A stretch of DNA of 64,000 bases from Salana multivorans (lineage in GTDB: Bacteria > Actinomycetota > Actinomycetes > Actinomycetales > Beutenbergiaceae), in NCBI RefSeq assembly GCF_003751805.1, contig NZ_RKHQ01000002.1:868001-932000 (forward strand), given 5' to 3'. Both the position numbers and the translations under genes were made by a program. This document shows positions 38,728-47,655 of the stretch, in pieces. How positions within the stretch are numbered: position 1 is the first letter of the stretch; each line of letters opens with the position of its first letter. Below the pieces are notes generated by a model, which was not told the origin of the DNA, did no database searches, and worked only from the letters and a program-made list of their open reading frames with translations.

Positions 38728-39693
38728 CTAGAAGCCGAGGCTGCGGGCCGCCTCGCGCAGCGCGACCGCGCTCGCGTGGAGACGCTGCAGCTCGAACGAG
38801 CTCATCGGGATCCCGAGCCGCTCGACGGCCCCGCGCGCGTCGACGATCGTCGGCATCGACAGGCAGACGTCCCGGATGCCCAGGAGGTCGTCGTTGACGA
38901 GCGTCGAGACCGGCAGCACCCGGTGCTCGTTGCGCAGCACGGCCTCGATGATCCGCGTGACGGCGAGGCCGACGGCGTAGTTCGTCGCGCCCTTGCCCTC
39001 GATGATCTCGTAGGCGGCGTGGACGGTGTCGTACCCGATGCGCTCGCGCACGCTGTCCGTGAACAGCGGCCGACCGTCCGGCCCGAGCCACTCCAGCAGG
39101 GGCACGCCGCCGATGCTCGCGGAGCTCCAGATCGGGACCTCGCTGTCGCCGTGCTCGCCGAGCACGTACGCGTGCACGTTTTGCACCGCGACGCCGCACT
39201 CGCGCGAGATCTGGTAGCGCAGCCGGGAGGAGTCAAGGACGGTGCCGGAGCCGAAGATCTGGTGCGTCGGCAGGCCGGTGACCTTCTGGGCGGCGTACGT
39301 GACCACGTCGACCGGGTTGGTCACCATCATGTGGACGGCGTCCGGCGCGATGTCGACCAGCGTCGGCATCACCTTCTGCACGAGCCCGACCGTCTTGGCG
39401 GCCAGCTCCATCCGACTCTGGCCGGGATCCTGCTTCGCGCCGGCCGTGAAGACCACGATGTCCGCGTTGCGGCAGATCTCGATGTCGTCGCTGCCCTCGA
39501 TCGTCGCCTGGTGCATGAACTCGGTGCCGTGGCCGATGTCGGCCGCCTCGGCGGTCACCTTGGCCCGGTTGACGTCGTAGAGGACGACGCGGCGCGCGGC
39601 GCCGCGGACGAGCGCGGCGTAGGCGAGAGTGGCGCCGACCGAGCCGGCTCCCACGATCGCGACGGTCTGGTACGGACGGGGCTCGATGCTCAC
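38728..39693 (-). CDS. ldh: L-lactate dehydrogenase
   Basis: Reduces pyruvate to L-lactate with NADH. It has 321 residues with the NAD loop IVGAGSVGATLAYA, the substrate-specificity loop containing Q88 (AGAKQDPGQSR), R94, D154, R157 and catalytic H181 (GEHGDSE). Gln at position 88 marks lactate rather than malate dehydrogenase. The GTG start overlaps the stop of the dinG-like helicase as GTGA, an unusual partner for ldh. Its 3' side faces the tandem array. Confidence 0.94.
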   Translation of the reverse strand: MSIEPRPYQTVAIVGAGSVGATLAYAALVRGAARRVVLYDVNRAKVTAEAADIGHGTEFMHQATIEGSDDIEICRNADIVVFTAGAKQDPGQSRMELAAKTVGLVQKVMPTLVDIAPDAVHMMVTNPVDVVTYAAQKVTGLPTHQIFGSGTVLDSSRLRYQISRECGVAVQNVHAYVLGEHGDSEVPIWSSASIGGVPLLEWLGPDGRPLFTDSVRERIGYDTVHAAYEIIEGKGATNYAVGLAVTRIIEAVLRNEHRVLPVSTLVNDDLLGIRDVCLSMPTIVDARGAVERLGIPMSSFELQRLHASAVALREAARSLGF

Positions 39694-41693
39694 TCCTCGA
39701 TCCTAGAGGGCAGCACCGCCAGCCGCGCCAGAGCCGACCGCACGACGGTCGGGTCCGTGGTCGGCCACATCGGCGGGAGCGAGGCCCGCAGGAACGAGCC
39801 GTAGCGAGCCGTGGCGAGACGCGAGTCGAGCACCGCCACGACGCCGCGGTCCTGCGTCGAGCGCACGAGCCGCCCGACGCCCTGCGCCAGCAGCAGCGCC
39901 GCGTGCGGCACCGAGACGGACATGAACTCGTTGCGCCCGCGGCTGCGCGCCACGTCGCCGAGGGCCTGGATGACGGGGTCGTCCGGGCGCGGGAACGGGA
40001 TGCGGTCGATGACGACGAGCCGGCTGGTCGCCCCCGGGACGTCGACGCCCTGCCAGAGCGAGAGCGTCCCGAACAGCGACACCTCGTGCCCCTCGCGGAA
40101 GGCGGCGACGAGCGCCGGAAGCGAGTCGTCGCCCTGGCACAGCACCGGTAGCCCGCTCGCCGCCCTGACCCACTCGGCGGCCACCTCGGCGGCGTGGCGC
40201 GAGGAGAACAGCCCGAGGACGCCGCCGCGCGAGGCGACGACGAGCTCGGTCAGCTCCGCGAGCATCTCCTCGCCGGGGGTGCGCCCCGGCGGCGGGAGGT
40301 GGGCGGCGACGTATCGGATCGCCTGGCTCGCGTAGTCGAACGGCGCGGGCACCTCCAGCGCGCGGTAGGTGTCGTCGCCGAACAGCCCCACCTCGCCGGC
40401 GGTCGTCGCGAACGACCCGCCGATCCGCAGCGTCGCCGACGTCAGGACGGCGGCGCGCTCGGCGAACAGGTTCTCGGCCAGCAGGCCGGCGACCTCCAGC
40501 GGCGCGATCCGCAGGCGTCGCGTGCCGTCGCGGTACTCCTCGCACCACAGCACGTCGCGCCGGTTCGCGACCGAGTCCGACAGCAGCCGGTCGGTGATCT
40601 CCAGGGCGATGGTGAGGGCGGAGCGCGCCATGACCAGACCGCCGTCGGGCGGCCCGCTCCCCTGGCCGGGCCCGGGCTTGGTGGCGGTGAGTCCCTCGCG
40701 GCAGGCCGCGCCGAGGAGCGTGACGATCTCCGCCAGCTCCGGGGTGAGCCCGTCGGGCAGCCGGCCAGGCGAGGTTCCGGTGAGGCCGACGGCCAGGCGC
40801 TCGATCGCCTCGTCGAGCTCCGGCAGGACGACGCCGCCGTGCCGGCGGACCAGCGACGCCGTGCGCAGGAGCGCCCCGACGGACAGCTCCGCCGTCGCGG
40901 CGGCTCGGGAGCGCGCGACGAGCTCGTGCGCTTCGTCGACGATGAGCGCGTCGTGCTCGGGCAGCACGCCGGGCGAGCCCGACGCGGCGATCCCGACCAT
41001 CGCGTGGTTGGTCACGACGAGGTCGGCCTCGTGCGCCGCGACCTTCGCCCGCTCGGGGAAGCACTCGGCGAGCATGGGGCAGCGCGCTCCGAGGCAGTCC
41101 ATCTTCGTCACCGACACCTGTCGCCACGCCCGGTCAGTCACGCCCGGCACGAGATCGTCGCGATCCCCGGTCGAGGTCTCCTCGGCCCAGGTCCGCAGCC
41201 GGACGACCTGGTCGCCGAGCGTCTCGTCGACGTCGCCGGCCGGGTGCTCGACCGGTGCCGGCAGGTCGAACAGCCCGCCGCCCGACTCCTCGGGGTAGCC
41301 GCCGGCAATCTTCTGCCGGCACAGGTAGTTGTGCCAGCCCTTGAGGACGGCGGCCTCGACGGGGCGCGGCAGCAGCGGCTCGAGCGCGTCGGCGACGAGC
41401 GGGAGGTCCTTGACGAGGATCTGCCGCTGCAGCGCGAGCGTCGCCGTCGAGACGACGACGCGCTCGCCGCGGGTCACCGCGCCCAGCACGGCGGGGACGA
41501 GGTAGGCGAACGACTTGCCCGTTCCGGTGCCGGCCTCGACGAGGAGTGGGACGCCGTCCTCCAGCGCGGTCGCCACCTCGCGCGCCATGGCGTGCTGTCC
41601 CTCGCGCCGCGCCCCGCCGAGGGCGGCGACGACGGCGTCCAGGGCCGCGTCGACCTGCCCCACGTCCGTCACCACCCGGTCAGCACCCGTCAC
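39690..41693 (-). CDS. dinG: DinG/YoaA-type XPD-family ATP-dependent helicase
   Basis: A 667-residue superfamily 2 helicase. Walker A is VEAGTGTGKSFAYLVPAVL; the iron-sulfur cysteines appear as NYLC, then MDC-LGARC-PMLAEC, enough for a [4Fe-4S] cluster; the DEAH box is LIVDEAHEL; and the C-terminal motif VI is AQGVGRLVRS. Such helicases unwind 5'-overhang DNA, D-loops or R-loops. There is no exonuclease domain. The start is uncertain; the GTG at 41693 lies 4 bp after the hflX stop and alternatives lie 6-10 codons downstream. It is co-transcribed with hflX and ldh. Confidence 0.9.
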   Translation of the reverse strand: MTGADRVVTDVGQVDAALDAVVAALGGARREGQHAMAREVATALEDGVPLLVEAGTGTGKSFAYLVPAVLGAVTRGERVVVSTATLALQRQILVKDLPLVADALEPLLPRPVEAAVLKGWHNYLCRQKIAGGYPEESGGGLFDLPAPVEHPAGDVDETLGDQVVRLRTWAEETSTGDRDDLVPGVTDRAWRQVSVTKMDCLGARCPMLAECFPERAKVAAHEADLVVTNHAMVGIAASGSPGVLPEHDALIVDEAHELVARSRAAATAELSVGALLRTASLVRRHGGVVLPELDEAIERLAVGLTGTSPGRLPDGLTPELAEIVTLLGAACREGLTATKPGPGQGSGPPDGGLVMARSALTIALEITDRLLSDSVANRRDVLWCEEYRDGTRRLRIAPLEVAGLLAENLFAERAAVLTSATLRIGGSFATTAGEVGLFGDDTYRALEVPAPFDYASQAIRYVAAHLPPPGRTPGEEMLAELTELVVASRGGVLGLFSSRHAAEVAAEWVRAASGLPVLCQGDDSLPALVAAFREGHEVSLFGTLSLWQGVDVPGATSRLVVIDRIPFPRPDDPVIQALGDVARSRGRNEFMSVSVPHAALLLAQGVGRLVRSTQDRGVVAVLDSRLATARYGSFLRASLPPMWPTTDPTVVRSALARLAVLPSRIEE

Positions 41694-41697
41694 GCGG

Positions 41698-43278
41698 TCA
41701 GTCGGCGCCGCGGACGTCGCCGTCGGCGGCCGACGCGTCGGCCTCCGCGGCGGCACCGGCGACGCCCGACACCCGCGCGACGGTCTGGATCGCGGCCGCC
41801 AGCGCGGCGTCGACCCGGGCGCGCAGGCGCGTGCCGTGCTCGAGGTGGTCGACGGCCAGCACCTCGCCCGTCGCGTGCGCCTGGCTGACGAGGTCGCCGC
41901 GCGTGTAGGGCACGACGACGTCGAGCTCGACCGCCGGTCGCGGCAGGAGCTCGGCGATGAGCTCGCGCAGCTCCTCGACGCCCTCACCGGTGAAGGCCGA
42001 TACCGCGACGGTGTGCTCGGCGACGCCGGAGAGCCGGGCCAGGGCCTCGGGCGAGGCCAGGTCGGCCTTGTTGAGCACGAGCACCTCGGGGACCGAGCCG
42101 AGGTCGATGTCCGCGAGCACCTCGCGGACCGCGGCGATCTGGCTCTCGGGGTCGGGGTGCGCCGCATCGACGACGTGGAGCAGCAGGTGCGCGTCGTCGA
42201 CCTCCTCGAGCGTCGAGCGGAACGCCTCGACGAGCTGGTGCGGCAGGGAGCGGACGAAGCCCACCGTGTCCGCGATCGTGTAGGTGCGCCCGTCCGGCGT
42301 CTCGGCTCGCCGGACCGTCGGGTCGAGCGTCGCGAACAGCGCGTTCTCGACGAGCACGCCAGCACCGGTGAGGCGGTTGAGCAGCGAGGACTTGCCGGCG
42401 TTGGTGTAGCCGGCGATCGCGACCTGCGGGATGGGTGAGGACAGGCGCTGGGCGCGCTTCGCCTCGCGGGCCGGGGTCATCGCCTTAAGCTCACGGCGCA
42501 GCTTCGCCATCCGGTTGCGGATGCGGCGACGGTCCAGCTCGATCTTCGTCTCACCGGGACCGCGCGAGCCCATGCCGGCGCCCGCGCCGCCCACCTGACC
42601 ACCCGCCTGGCGGGACATCGACTCGCCCCAGCCGCGCAGGCGCGGCAGGAGGTACTCGAGCTGGGCGAGCTCGACCTGGGCCTTGCCCTCCCGGGACTTG
42701 GCGTGCTGGGCGAAGATGTCGAGGATGAGCGCGGTCCGGTCGACGACCTTGACCTTGACCACGTCCTCCAGCGCACGCCGCTGCGACGGAGCCAGCTCGC
42801 CGTCCACGACGACCGTGTCGGCGCCGGTGTCGGCCACGATGCCGGCGAGCTCCTGAGCTTTGCCCGTCCCGAGGTAGGTGCCGGGGTCGGGCAGCCGACG
42901 CCGCTGGAGCAGCCCGTCGAGCACCTGCGAGCCGGCCGTCTCGGCGAGCGCCGCCAGCTCGCGCAGCGAGATCTCCGCGCTCTCGGCGTCCGAGGCGTAG
43001 AGCCCGACGAGCACGACGCGCTCGAGGCGCAGCCGGCGGTACTCGACCTCGGTGACGTCGTCGAGCTCGGTGGACAGACCGGCGACGCGCCGCAGCGCCG
43101 AGCGCTCCTCGAGATCGAGCTGGTCCCCGTCGGCCTCGCTGTGCGACGCGTCCTCCATGAGGGCCGTCCCCGATCGAGCGAGGATGCGCTCGACGACGCG
43201 CCGGGCCTCCTGGGTCGCGCGCTCGTCGGCCTCCCGGGTCTCGGTCGGGCGGCCGGGGTCATCGGAGTACTGGGTCAC
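41698..43278 (-). CDS. hflX: Ribosome-associated GTPase HflX
   Basis: A 526-residue Obg-superfamily GTPase that splits stalled or hibernating 70S ribosomes. The HflX N-terminal domain includes PDPGTYLGTGKAQEL, a coiled region with SRGPGETKIELDRRRIRNRMAKL follows, and the G domain carries G1 AGYTNAGKSSLLNRL, G3 DTVGFV and G4 LNKADL. The N-terminal 50 residues are acidic and variable. The GTG at 43278 follows a GTGAGG site. In mycobacteria HflX has been linked to macrolide resistance. Confidence 0.95.
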   Translation of the reverse strand: MTQYSDDPGRPTETREADERATQEARRVVERILARSGTALMEDASHSEADGDQLDLEERSALRRVAGLSTELDDVTEVEYRRLRLERVVLVGLYASDAESAEISLRELAALAETAGSQVLDGLLQRRRLPDPGTYLGTGKAQELAGIVADTGADTVVVDGELAPSQRRALEDVVKVKVVDRTALILDIFAQHAKSREGKAQVELAQLEYLLPRLRGWGESMSRQAGGQVGGAGAGMGSRGPGETKIELDRRRIRNRMAKLRRELKAMTPAREAKRAQRLSSPIPQVAIAGYTNAGKSSLLNRLTGAGVLVENALFATLDPTVRRAETPDGRTYTIADTVGFVRSLPHQLVEAFRSTLEEVDDAHLLLHVVDAAHPDPESQIAAVREVLADIDLGSVPEVLVLNKADLASPEALARLSGVAEHTVAVSAFTGEGVEELRELIAELLPRPAVELDVVVPYTRGDLVSQAHATGEVLAVDHLEHGTRLRARVDAALAAAIQTVARVSGVAGAAAEADASAADGDVRGAD

Positions 43279-43471
43279 GGTCCTCACTTCGTCGATCGGT
43301 GTGGGGCCGCGGATCGGGGACGTTCCCGGTGCCGCGGCGGTCCCACCATCGTCCCACGGGGGCCGGTCCGCTCCCAGGGAATTCTCGGTCAGCGAAGCCG
43401 GTTGGTGACGGCCGCGCATCTCACCCGACGGTGGACAGCTCTCGACGCCGACCCCGCAGTGGCGACGGGGT

Positions 43472-44254
43472 TCAGGCCGGCCGAGACGGGGTCTCCTTGC
43501 CGGCCCCGCCGATCCGGAGCATCCCGATCGCGAGCCCGATCCCCATGAAGACGATGCCGATCGTGTTGTGCTGGACGAGGGCGCGCCACGGGGCCGGCGT
43601 CGAGACGACGTCGAGCACCCGCTGGATGAACGCCGGGTCGAACGGACCGGTGTAGCGCCCGCCCGCGACCGTCCAGATGTCGCTGGCCATCGCCCCGACG
43701 AGCGCGAGCACCGCGGCCAGGAGCGAGATCACCACGAGGTAGAGCTTGGCGCCACCGCCCGGCTGACGCCGCGCGCCCCAGACGTAGAGCTGGAGCGCGA
43801 TGGCGGGGATGAAGAAGGCGAGGAAGCCGACGACGACCCCCATCCGCCACACGAGCACCCAGGCCGCGACCGCGAGCGGGATGGTGAGGAGCGCCAGGAG
43901 GGCGCCGACGAGGGGACGGCCGCGGGGGGCGAGCGGCGCGTTCGAGCCGGGGGCCGTCACCCCGTACGGCGTCGCGCCGGGAATCGTGACACCGGGAACG
44001 GACGGGGGCGCGGGGACCGACACCCCGTAGCTCGGCTGCGACGGCGTCGTCGGCGCCCCGTACGAGGGGCCGGGCACCCCGTAGGAGGGACCGGGCGCGC
44101 CGTACGGCGCGGCGGGCGGCGCGGCCCCGTACGGAGCCGCCGGCCGGCCCGGCGCCGCCGGCGGGGCCGGGTACGGCGAGGGCTGCGCTCCGGGGGCTGG
44201 CGGCGGGGCCCCGGCCCCGCTCGGCGGAGTCCATCCCTGCGGCTGCTCGGTCAC
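43472..44254 (-). CDS. Membrane protein with a Pro/Gly/Tyr-rich N-terminal repeat
   Basis: A 260-residue protein of unknown function. Residues 1-110 are low complexity, with repeated PYGAP and PSYGVP units. Four membrane segments follow (about 113-132, 136-156, 172-192 and 228-250). The cytoplasmic disordered, tyrosine-rich tail attached to a small membrane domain is a common actinobacterial design, sometimes used for protein contacts. No catalytic motif is seen. The GTG at 44254 has AGGGAGAC upstream. It is divergent from the methyltransferase gene. Confidence 0.75.
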   Translation of the reverse strand: MTEQPQGWTPPSGAGAPPPAPGAQPSPYPAPPAAPGRPAAPYGAAPPAAPYGAPGPSYGVPGPSYGAPTTPSQPSYGVSVPAPPSVPGVTIPGATPYGVTAPGSNAPLAPRGRPLVGALLALLTIPLAVAAWVLVWRMGVVVGFLAFFIPAIALQLYVWGARRQPGGGAKLYLVVISLLAAVLALVGAMASDIWTVAGGRYTGPFDPAFIQRVLDVVSTPAPWRALVQHNTIGIVFMGIGLAIGMLRIGGAGKETPSRPA

Positions 44255-44284
44255 GTCGTCTCCCTGCTCTCGCGTGTGAGTGCC

Positions 44285-44290
44285 TAGGCT
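44285..44290 (+). promoter_or_regulatory. -10-like hexamer before the methyltransferase gene
   Basis: TAGGCT, 6 nt before the GTG at 44297; no ribosome-binding site. Confidence 0.4.
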
Positions 44291-44296
44291 ATCGGC

Positions 44297-44917
44297 GTGC
44301 ACAGCGAACCCGAGCACTACTTCACCGCCCGGCCGGCCACACCCGAGGAGCTGCGCACCATCGACGTCCGGCTCGGCGGTCGCGATCTCGTCCTGCACAC
44401 CGCCCCGGGCATCTTCTCCGCCGACCATCTCGACCACGCGACGAAGGTCCTCCTCGACACCGTCCCCACCCCGCCGCCGGACGGGACGTTCCTCGATCTC
44501 GGCTGCGGCTGGGGTCCGATCGCGCTGGCGCTCGGGCTGGCCTCGCCCGGAGCACGGGTCGTCGCGGTCGACGTCAACGAGCGCGCGCTCGCGCTCACGG
44601 CCGCCAACGCGGCGACCGCCGGCCTCACGAACGTCTCGGCGTCGCTGCCGGACGAGGTGGACGAGGACGAGCGGTTCGACCTCGTCTGGTCCAACCCGCC
44701 GATCCGGATCGGCAAGGAGGCGCTGCACCGGCTCCTGGCGCACTGGCTGCCACGGCTCACGCCGGACGGCGTCGCCTACCTCGTCGTGGGCAAGAACCTC
44801 GGCGCCGACTCGCTCGCCGCGTGGCTGTCGACCGAGCTGGGCGCACCGACCGACCGCCTGGCCAGCGTCAAGGGCTTCCGCGTCCTGGAGGTCCGTCGTC
44901 CGACCGCCGGCGACTGA
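44297..44917 (+). CDS. RsmC-like small class I methyltransferase
   Basis: A 206-residue SAM-dependent methyltransferase (MTS domain). The fold is complete: FLDLGCGWGPIALALGLASPG is the SAM loop, VVAVDVNERALALTAANA the acidic loop, and FDLVWSNPPIRIGKEALH contains the NPP(I) motif of enzymes that methylate a nucleobase amino group. RsmC-type members act on 16S rRNA guanine, but this protein has only the catalytic half, so the RNA target is not certain. It ends 6 bp before convergent dapF. Confidence 0.85.
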   Translation: MHSEPEHYFTARPATPEELRTIDVRLGGRDLVLHTAPGIFSADHLDHATKVLLDTVPTPPPDGTFLDLGCGWGPIALALGLASPGARVVAVDVNERALALTAANAATAGLTNVSASLPDEVDEDERFDLVWSNPPIRIGKEALHRLLAHWLPRLTPDGVAYLVVGKNLGADSLAAWLSTELGAPTDRLASVKGFRVLEVRRPTAGD

Positions 44918-44923
44918 CCGGCG

Positions 44924-45934
44924 TCAGCCGAGCGTGACGGTTCCGACGAGCTCGGCCGGGCCGGTCAGCTCGACCTCGTCGTCCGCGGCGACGGCGACGC
45001 CGAGCGTCCCGCCCGGGACGTGGACGATCCAGCGGTCCGGTGCCCCCAGGCCCGCCCAGACGCGCGCCGCGACGGCGGCGGCGCAGGCGCCCGTCCCGCA
45101 GGACAGCGTCTCGCCGACGCCCCGCTCGTGCACCCGCATCCGCAGGACGCCGACCACCTCGCCGCCTGGACTCCCGTCACCGAGGCTCCCGTCGACGGCA
45201 CCCTCGGCCGCGGCGGTCCCCGCGGGCGTCTCGCCGAGCACCTGGACGATCTCGACGTTCGTCCCCTCGTCCGGAACCGGCACGACCCGCGGGGCGCGCG
45301 TCAGGTCCGCGCCCGCGAGCTCCTCCGGCGTCGCGACCGCGATGACGACGTGCGGGTTCGGCATCGTGACGGACAGGCCCGGCCGCGCCCCGTCGAGGCC
45401 CGCGACCTCGACGACGGCGTCGCTGCCCCGGACGACCGCCTCGGCGCCGCCGGGCAGGCCGAACCGGCCCATCGCGACGGTGAGCCGGTCACCGTCGGCC
45501 AGCCGCACCCCGAGGACGCCGGCGCGGGTCCCCACCCGCAGCGTCTCCCCCGGCGCGAGCGTCGCGAGCCCCTCCGCGAGCAGGTACCGGACGAACACGC
45601 GCAGCCCGTTCCCGCACATCTGGGCGATCGAGCCGTCGGCGTTGCGGTAGTCCATGAACCACTCGGCGTCGCCATCGACCGTACCGCCGGAGGCGTCGGC
45701 CGCGAGCACCCGGTCCACGTCGGGATCGACGGCCCGCAGCGCCGCGGTCCGCACGGCCCGGACGACCCCGTCGGCCCCGATCCCGAACCGGCGATCGGCC
45801 ACGGCGGCCACGGCGGAGGCGTCCAGCGCGAGCGCGGCGTCGGCGTCGGTGAGCAGCAGGAAGTCGTTGCCCGTGCCGTGACCCTTCGTCAGGGCCGGCC
45901 AGCCCGCCCACCGGGACGTCTCGCGTGCGTTCAC
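44924..45934 (-). CDS. dapF: Diaminopimelate epimerase DapF
   Basis: Converts LL- to meso-diaminopimelate for lysine and possibly cell-wall synthesis. It has 336 residues, longer than the usual 270-290. Both catalytic cysteines are present, C107 (QMCGNGLR) and C279 (SCGTGACA). The extra length includes a Gly/Ala/Ser-rich insert at about residues 236-258 in the C-terminal half, which may be a flexible loop. The GTG start overlaps the miaA stop as GTGA, a typical actinobacterial pairing. Confidence 0.95.
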   Translation of the reverse strand: MNARETSRWAGWPALTKGHGTGNDFLLLTDADAALALDASAVAAVADRRFGIGADGVVRAVRTAALRAVDPDVDRVLAADASGGTVDGDAEWFMDYRNADGSIAQMCGNGLRVFVRYLLAEGLATLAPGETLRVGTRAGVLGVRLADGDRLTVAMGRFGLPGGAEAVVRGSDAVVEVAGLDGARPGLSVTMPNPHVVIAVATPEELAGADLTRAPRVVPVPDEGTNVEIVQVLGETPAGTAAAEGAVDGSLGDGSPGGEVVGVLRMRVHERGVGETLSCGTGACAAAVAARVWAGLGAPDRWIVHVPGGTLGVAVAADDEVELTGPAELVGTVTLG

Positions 45935-46890
45935 GCGTCGAGGGTACGCGGCCGGGCCGATGGCGCCGGTGCGGTCAGCGCAGCCCAGGCCGCGAGCGCC
46001 TCCTCGACCTGGGTCTCCAGCCCGGCCTGGCCGTCGAGCCACACGATCCGGGGGTCGCGGCCGAACCAGCCGGTCTGCCGCCGCGCGACCTGGCGCGTCG
46101 CGATCGCCGTCGCCTCGATCGCCGCGGCGACGTCGAGCTCGCCGTCCAGGACCGCGAGCGCCTGCGCGTACCCGACGGCCCGGCTCGCCGTCACACCGGC
46201 CTCGAGCCCCGCCGCGCGCAGCCGCGCCGTCTCCTCGACGAGCCCCTCGGCGAACATCCGCGCGGCGCGGGCGGCGATCCGCTCGACCAGCACCTCCCGC
46301 GGAACACCGAGGGCGACCTGGAGCGCGGGGCGGGCGTAGGCGTACTGCGGCAGCGTCGCGGTGTACGGGCGGCCGGTCAGCTCGATCACCTCGAGCGCGC
46401 GGACGAGCCGCCGCGTGTTGCGCGAGCCGATCCGCTCGGCGGCCGCCGGGTCGAGCCGAACGAGTCGCTCGTGCAGCAGGCCGGGGCCCTCCTCGGCGCC
46501 GATCGCCTCCCAGCGCGCCCGCACGTCGGGGTCGGTGGCCGGGAAGTCGAGCACGTCGAGGACCGAGCGGAGGTAGAGGCCCGACCCGCCGGCGAGCACC
46601 GGGACGTTCCCGCGACGCCCGATCGCCGCCAGGGTCTCGGCGGCCGCGGTCTGGTACCAGGCGACCGAGGCGTCCTCGCGCACGTCGAGCACGTCGAGCA
46701 GGTGGTGCGGGACGCCGCCGCGCTCCTCGGGCGGGGTCTTGGCGGTCCCGATGTCCATCCCCCGGTAGACCTGCATGGCGTCGGCGTTGACGAGCTCGCC
46801 GCCGAGCCGCCGCGCGAGCTCGATCGCGAGCCGGCTCTTGCCGCTCGCCGTCGGCCCGACGACGGCGAGGACGGGCGGGGTGGTGGGCAC
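45931..46890 (-). CDS. miaA: tRNA dimethylallyltransferase MiaA
   Basis: Adds the dimethylallyl group to A37 of tRNAs reading UNN codons. It has 319 residues with P-loop VVGPTASGKSRLA (about 10-22), the NADAMQVYRGMDIGTAKTPPEE segment, GGSGLYLRSVLD, and the SRAVGYAQALA motif near the C-terminus. MiaB, which acts on the product, is encoded 2 kb away on the same strand. The GTG at 46890 has a TAGGCT hexamer 8 nt upstream. Confidence 0.95.
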   Translation of the reverse strand: MPTTPPVLAVVGPTASGKSRLAIELARRLGGELVNADAMQVYRGMDIGTAKTPPEERGGVPHHLLDVLDVREDASVAWYQTAAAETLAAIGRRGNVPVLAGGSGLYLRSVLDVLDFPATDPDVRARWEAIGAEEGPGLLHERLVRLDPAAAERIGSRNTRRLVRALEVIELTGRPYTATLPQYAYARPALQVALGVPREVLVERIAARAARMFAEGLVEETARLRAAGLEAGVTASRAVGYAQALAVLDGELDVAAAIEATAIATRQVARRQTGWFGRDPRIVWLDGQAGLETQVEEALAAWAALTAPAPSARPRTLDA

Positions 46891-46898
46891 GGTCCCCG

Positions 46899-46904
46899 AG
46901 CCTA
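46899..46904 (-). promoter_or_regulatory. -10-like hexamer before miaA
   Basis: TAGGCT on the minus strand, 8 nt before the GTG at 46890. It also lies just past the stop of the upstream gene. Confidence 0.35.
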
Positions 46905-47624
46905 CCGAGGCTCCCCGGCCGGGTCGTCGCCCTGCGACCCGAGCGTCACGACGACGGGCAGGTGGTCCGAGAGCTGCCGCCCCCGGCGGCCGCGCAGGTC
47001 GCCGACGTCGGCGACCACCTCGACGTCGCGCACCGTCAGCCCGCGGACCAGGACGCCGTCGATCCGGGCGCGCGGCGTCCGGCCGGGACCGGCCGGGTAG
47101 GTCGGCGCGATCCCGACTTCGTCGAGGACGCCGGCCAGCGCCGCCCGGGCCGGGTCGCCGGGCCGGGCGTTGAGGTCGCCGGCCACGAGCCACCGCTGCT
47201 CGCCGTCGTGCCGGCCGAGGATCCGGGCGACGTTGCGCTCGCGCGCGGCCGCGTCGACGTCGAGATGGACGACGACGACGCGGGTGGTCAGGGGTCCGGG
47301 CTCCCCCGGCGCGCTCGTCGCGACGCGGGCGGACACCCACGCGCGCGGGTACGCCCACCACCAGCGGGAGCGACGACGCGGCTCGCGGTGGCTCTCGGCG
47401 TCGCCCGTCACCACGCCTGGCGCGACCAGCAGCGCGACGCCGGCCGCGCGACGCACGAGTCGAAGGCCGGCGGCCCGGGCGAGCCGTCGGGTGCGCCACC
47501 CGGCGAGCGGCCCGCGGGGGCACTCCTGCAGGCAGGCGACGTCGGGACGGGCGCGGCGCAGCTCCGCCGCGACGGCCGCCGTCCCGGCCCGCAGCCCCCA
47601 GACGTTCCACGTCACCACCCGCAC
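46902..47624 (-). CDS. Endonuclease/exonuclease/phosphatase-family protein
   Basis: A 240-residue EEP-fold hydrolase. The divalent-metal motifs are in order: TWNVWG near the N-terminus, CLQE, VVVHLDVD, AGDLNARPGD, IDGVLV and the C-terminal SDHLPVVV. The family ranges from DNA-repair nucleases to phosphodiesterases of inositol lipids; there is no signal peptide, so an intracellular role is likely, but the substrate is unknown. The stop lies 11 bp from the miaA start. It is divergent from the first YbjN-like gene. Confidence 0.85.
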   Translation of the reverse strand: MRVVTWNVWGLRAGTAAVAAELRRARPDVACLQECPRGPLAGWRTRRLARAAGLRLVRRAAGVALLVAPGVVTGDAESHREPRRRSRWWWAYPRAWVSARVATSAPGEPGPLTTRVVVVHLDVDAAARERNVARILGRHDGEQRWLVAGDLNARPGDPARAALAGVLDEVGIAPTYPAGPGRTPRARIDGVLVRGLTVRDVEVVADVGDLRGRRGRQLSDHLPVVVTLGSQGDDPAGEPR

Positions 47625-47630
47625 TCCTCG

Positions 47631-47636
47631 AGTCTG
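47631..47636 (-). promoter_or_regulatory. -10-like hexamer before the EEP gene
   Basis: CAGACT on the minus strand, 6 nt before the GTG at 47624. It sits beside the opposing hexamer at 47644. Confidence 0.35.
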
Positions 47637-47643
47637 CCCGACC

Positions 47644-47649
47644 TAGACT
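47644..47649 (+). promoter_or_regulatory. -10-like hexamer before the first YbjN gene
   Basis: TAGACT, 6 nt before the GTG at 47656, fitting a leaderless start. Confidence 0.4.
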
Positions 47650-47655
47650 CGTGGG

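Noticed and set aside
38119-38730. Repeat protein encoded by the 173-bp array
   Set aside because: Unit lengths of 174 and 173 change the frame between copies, and the open frame continues antisense into ldh.
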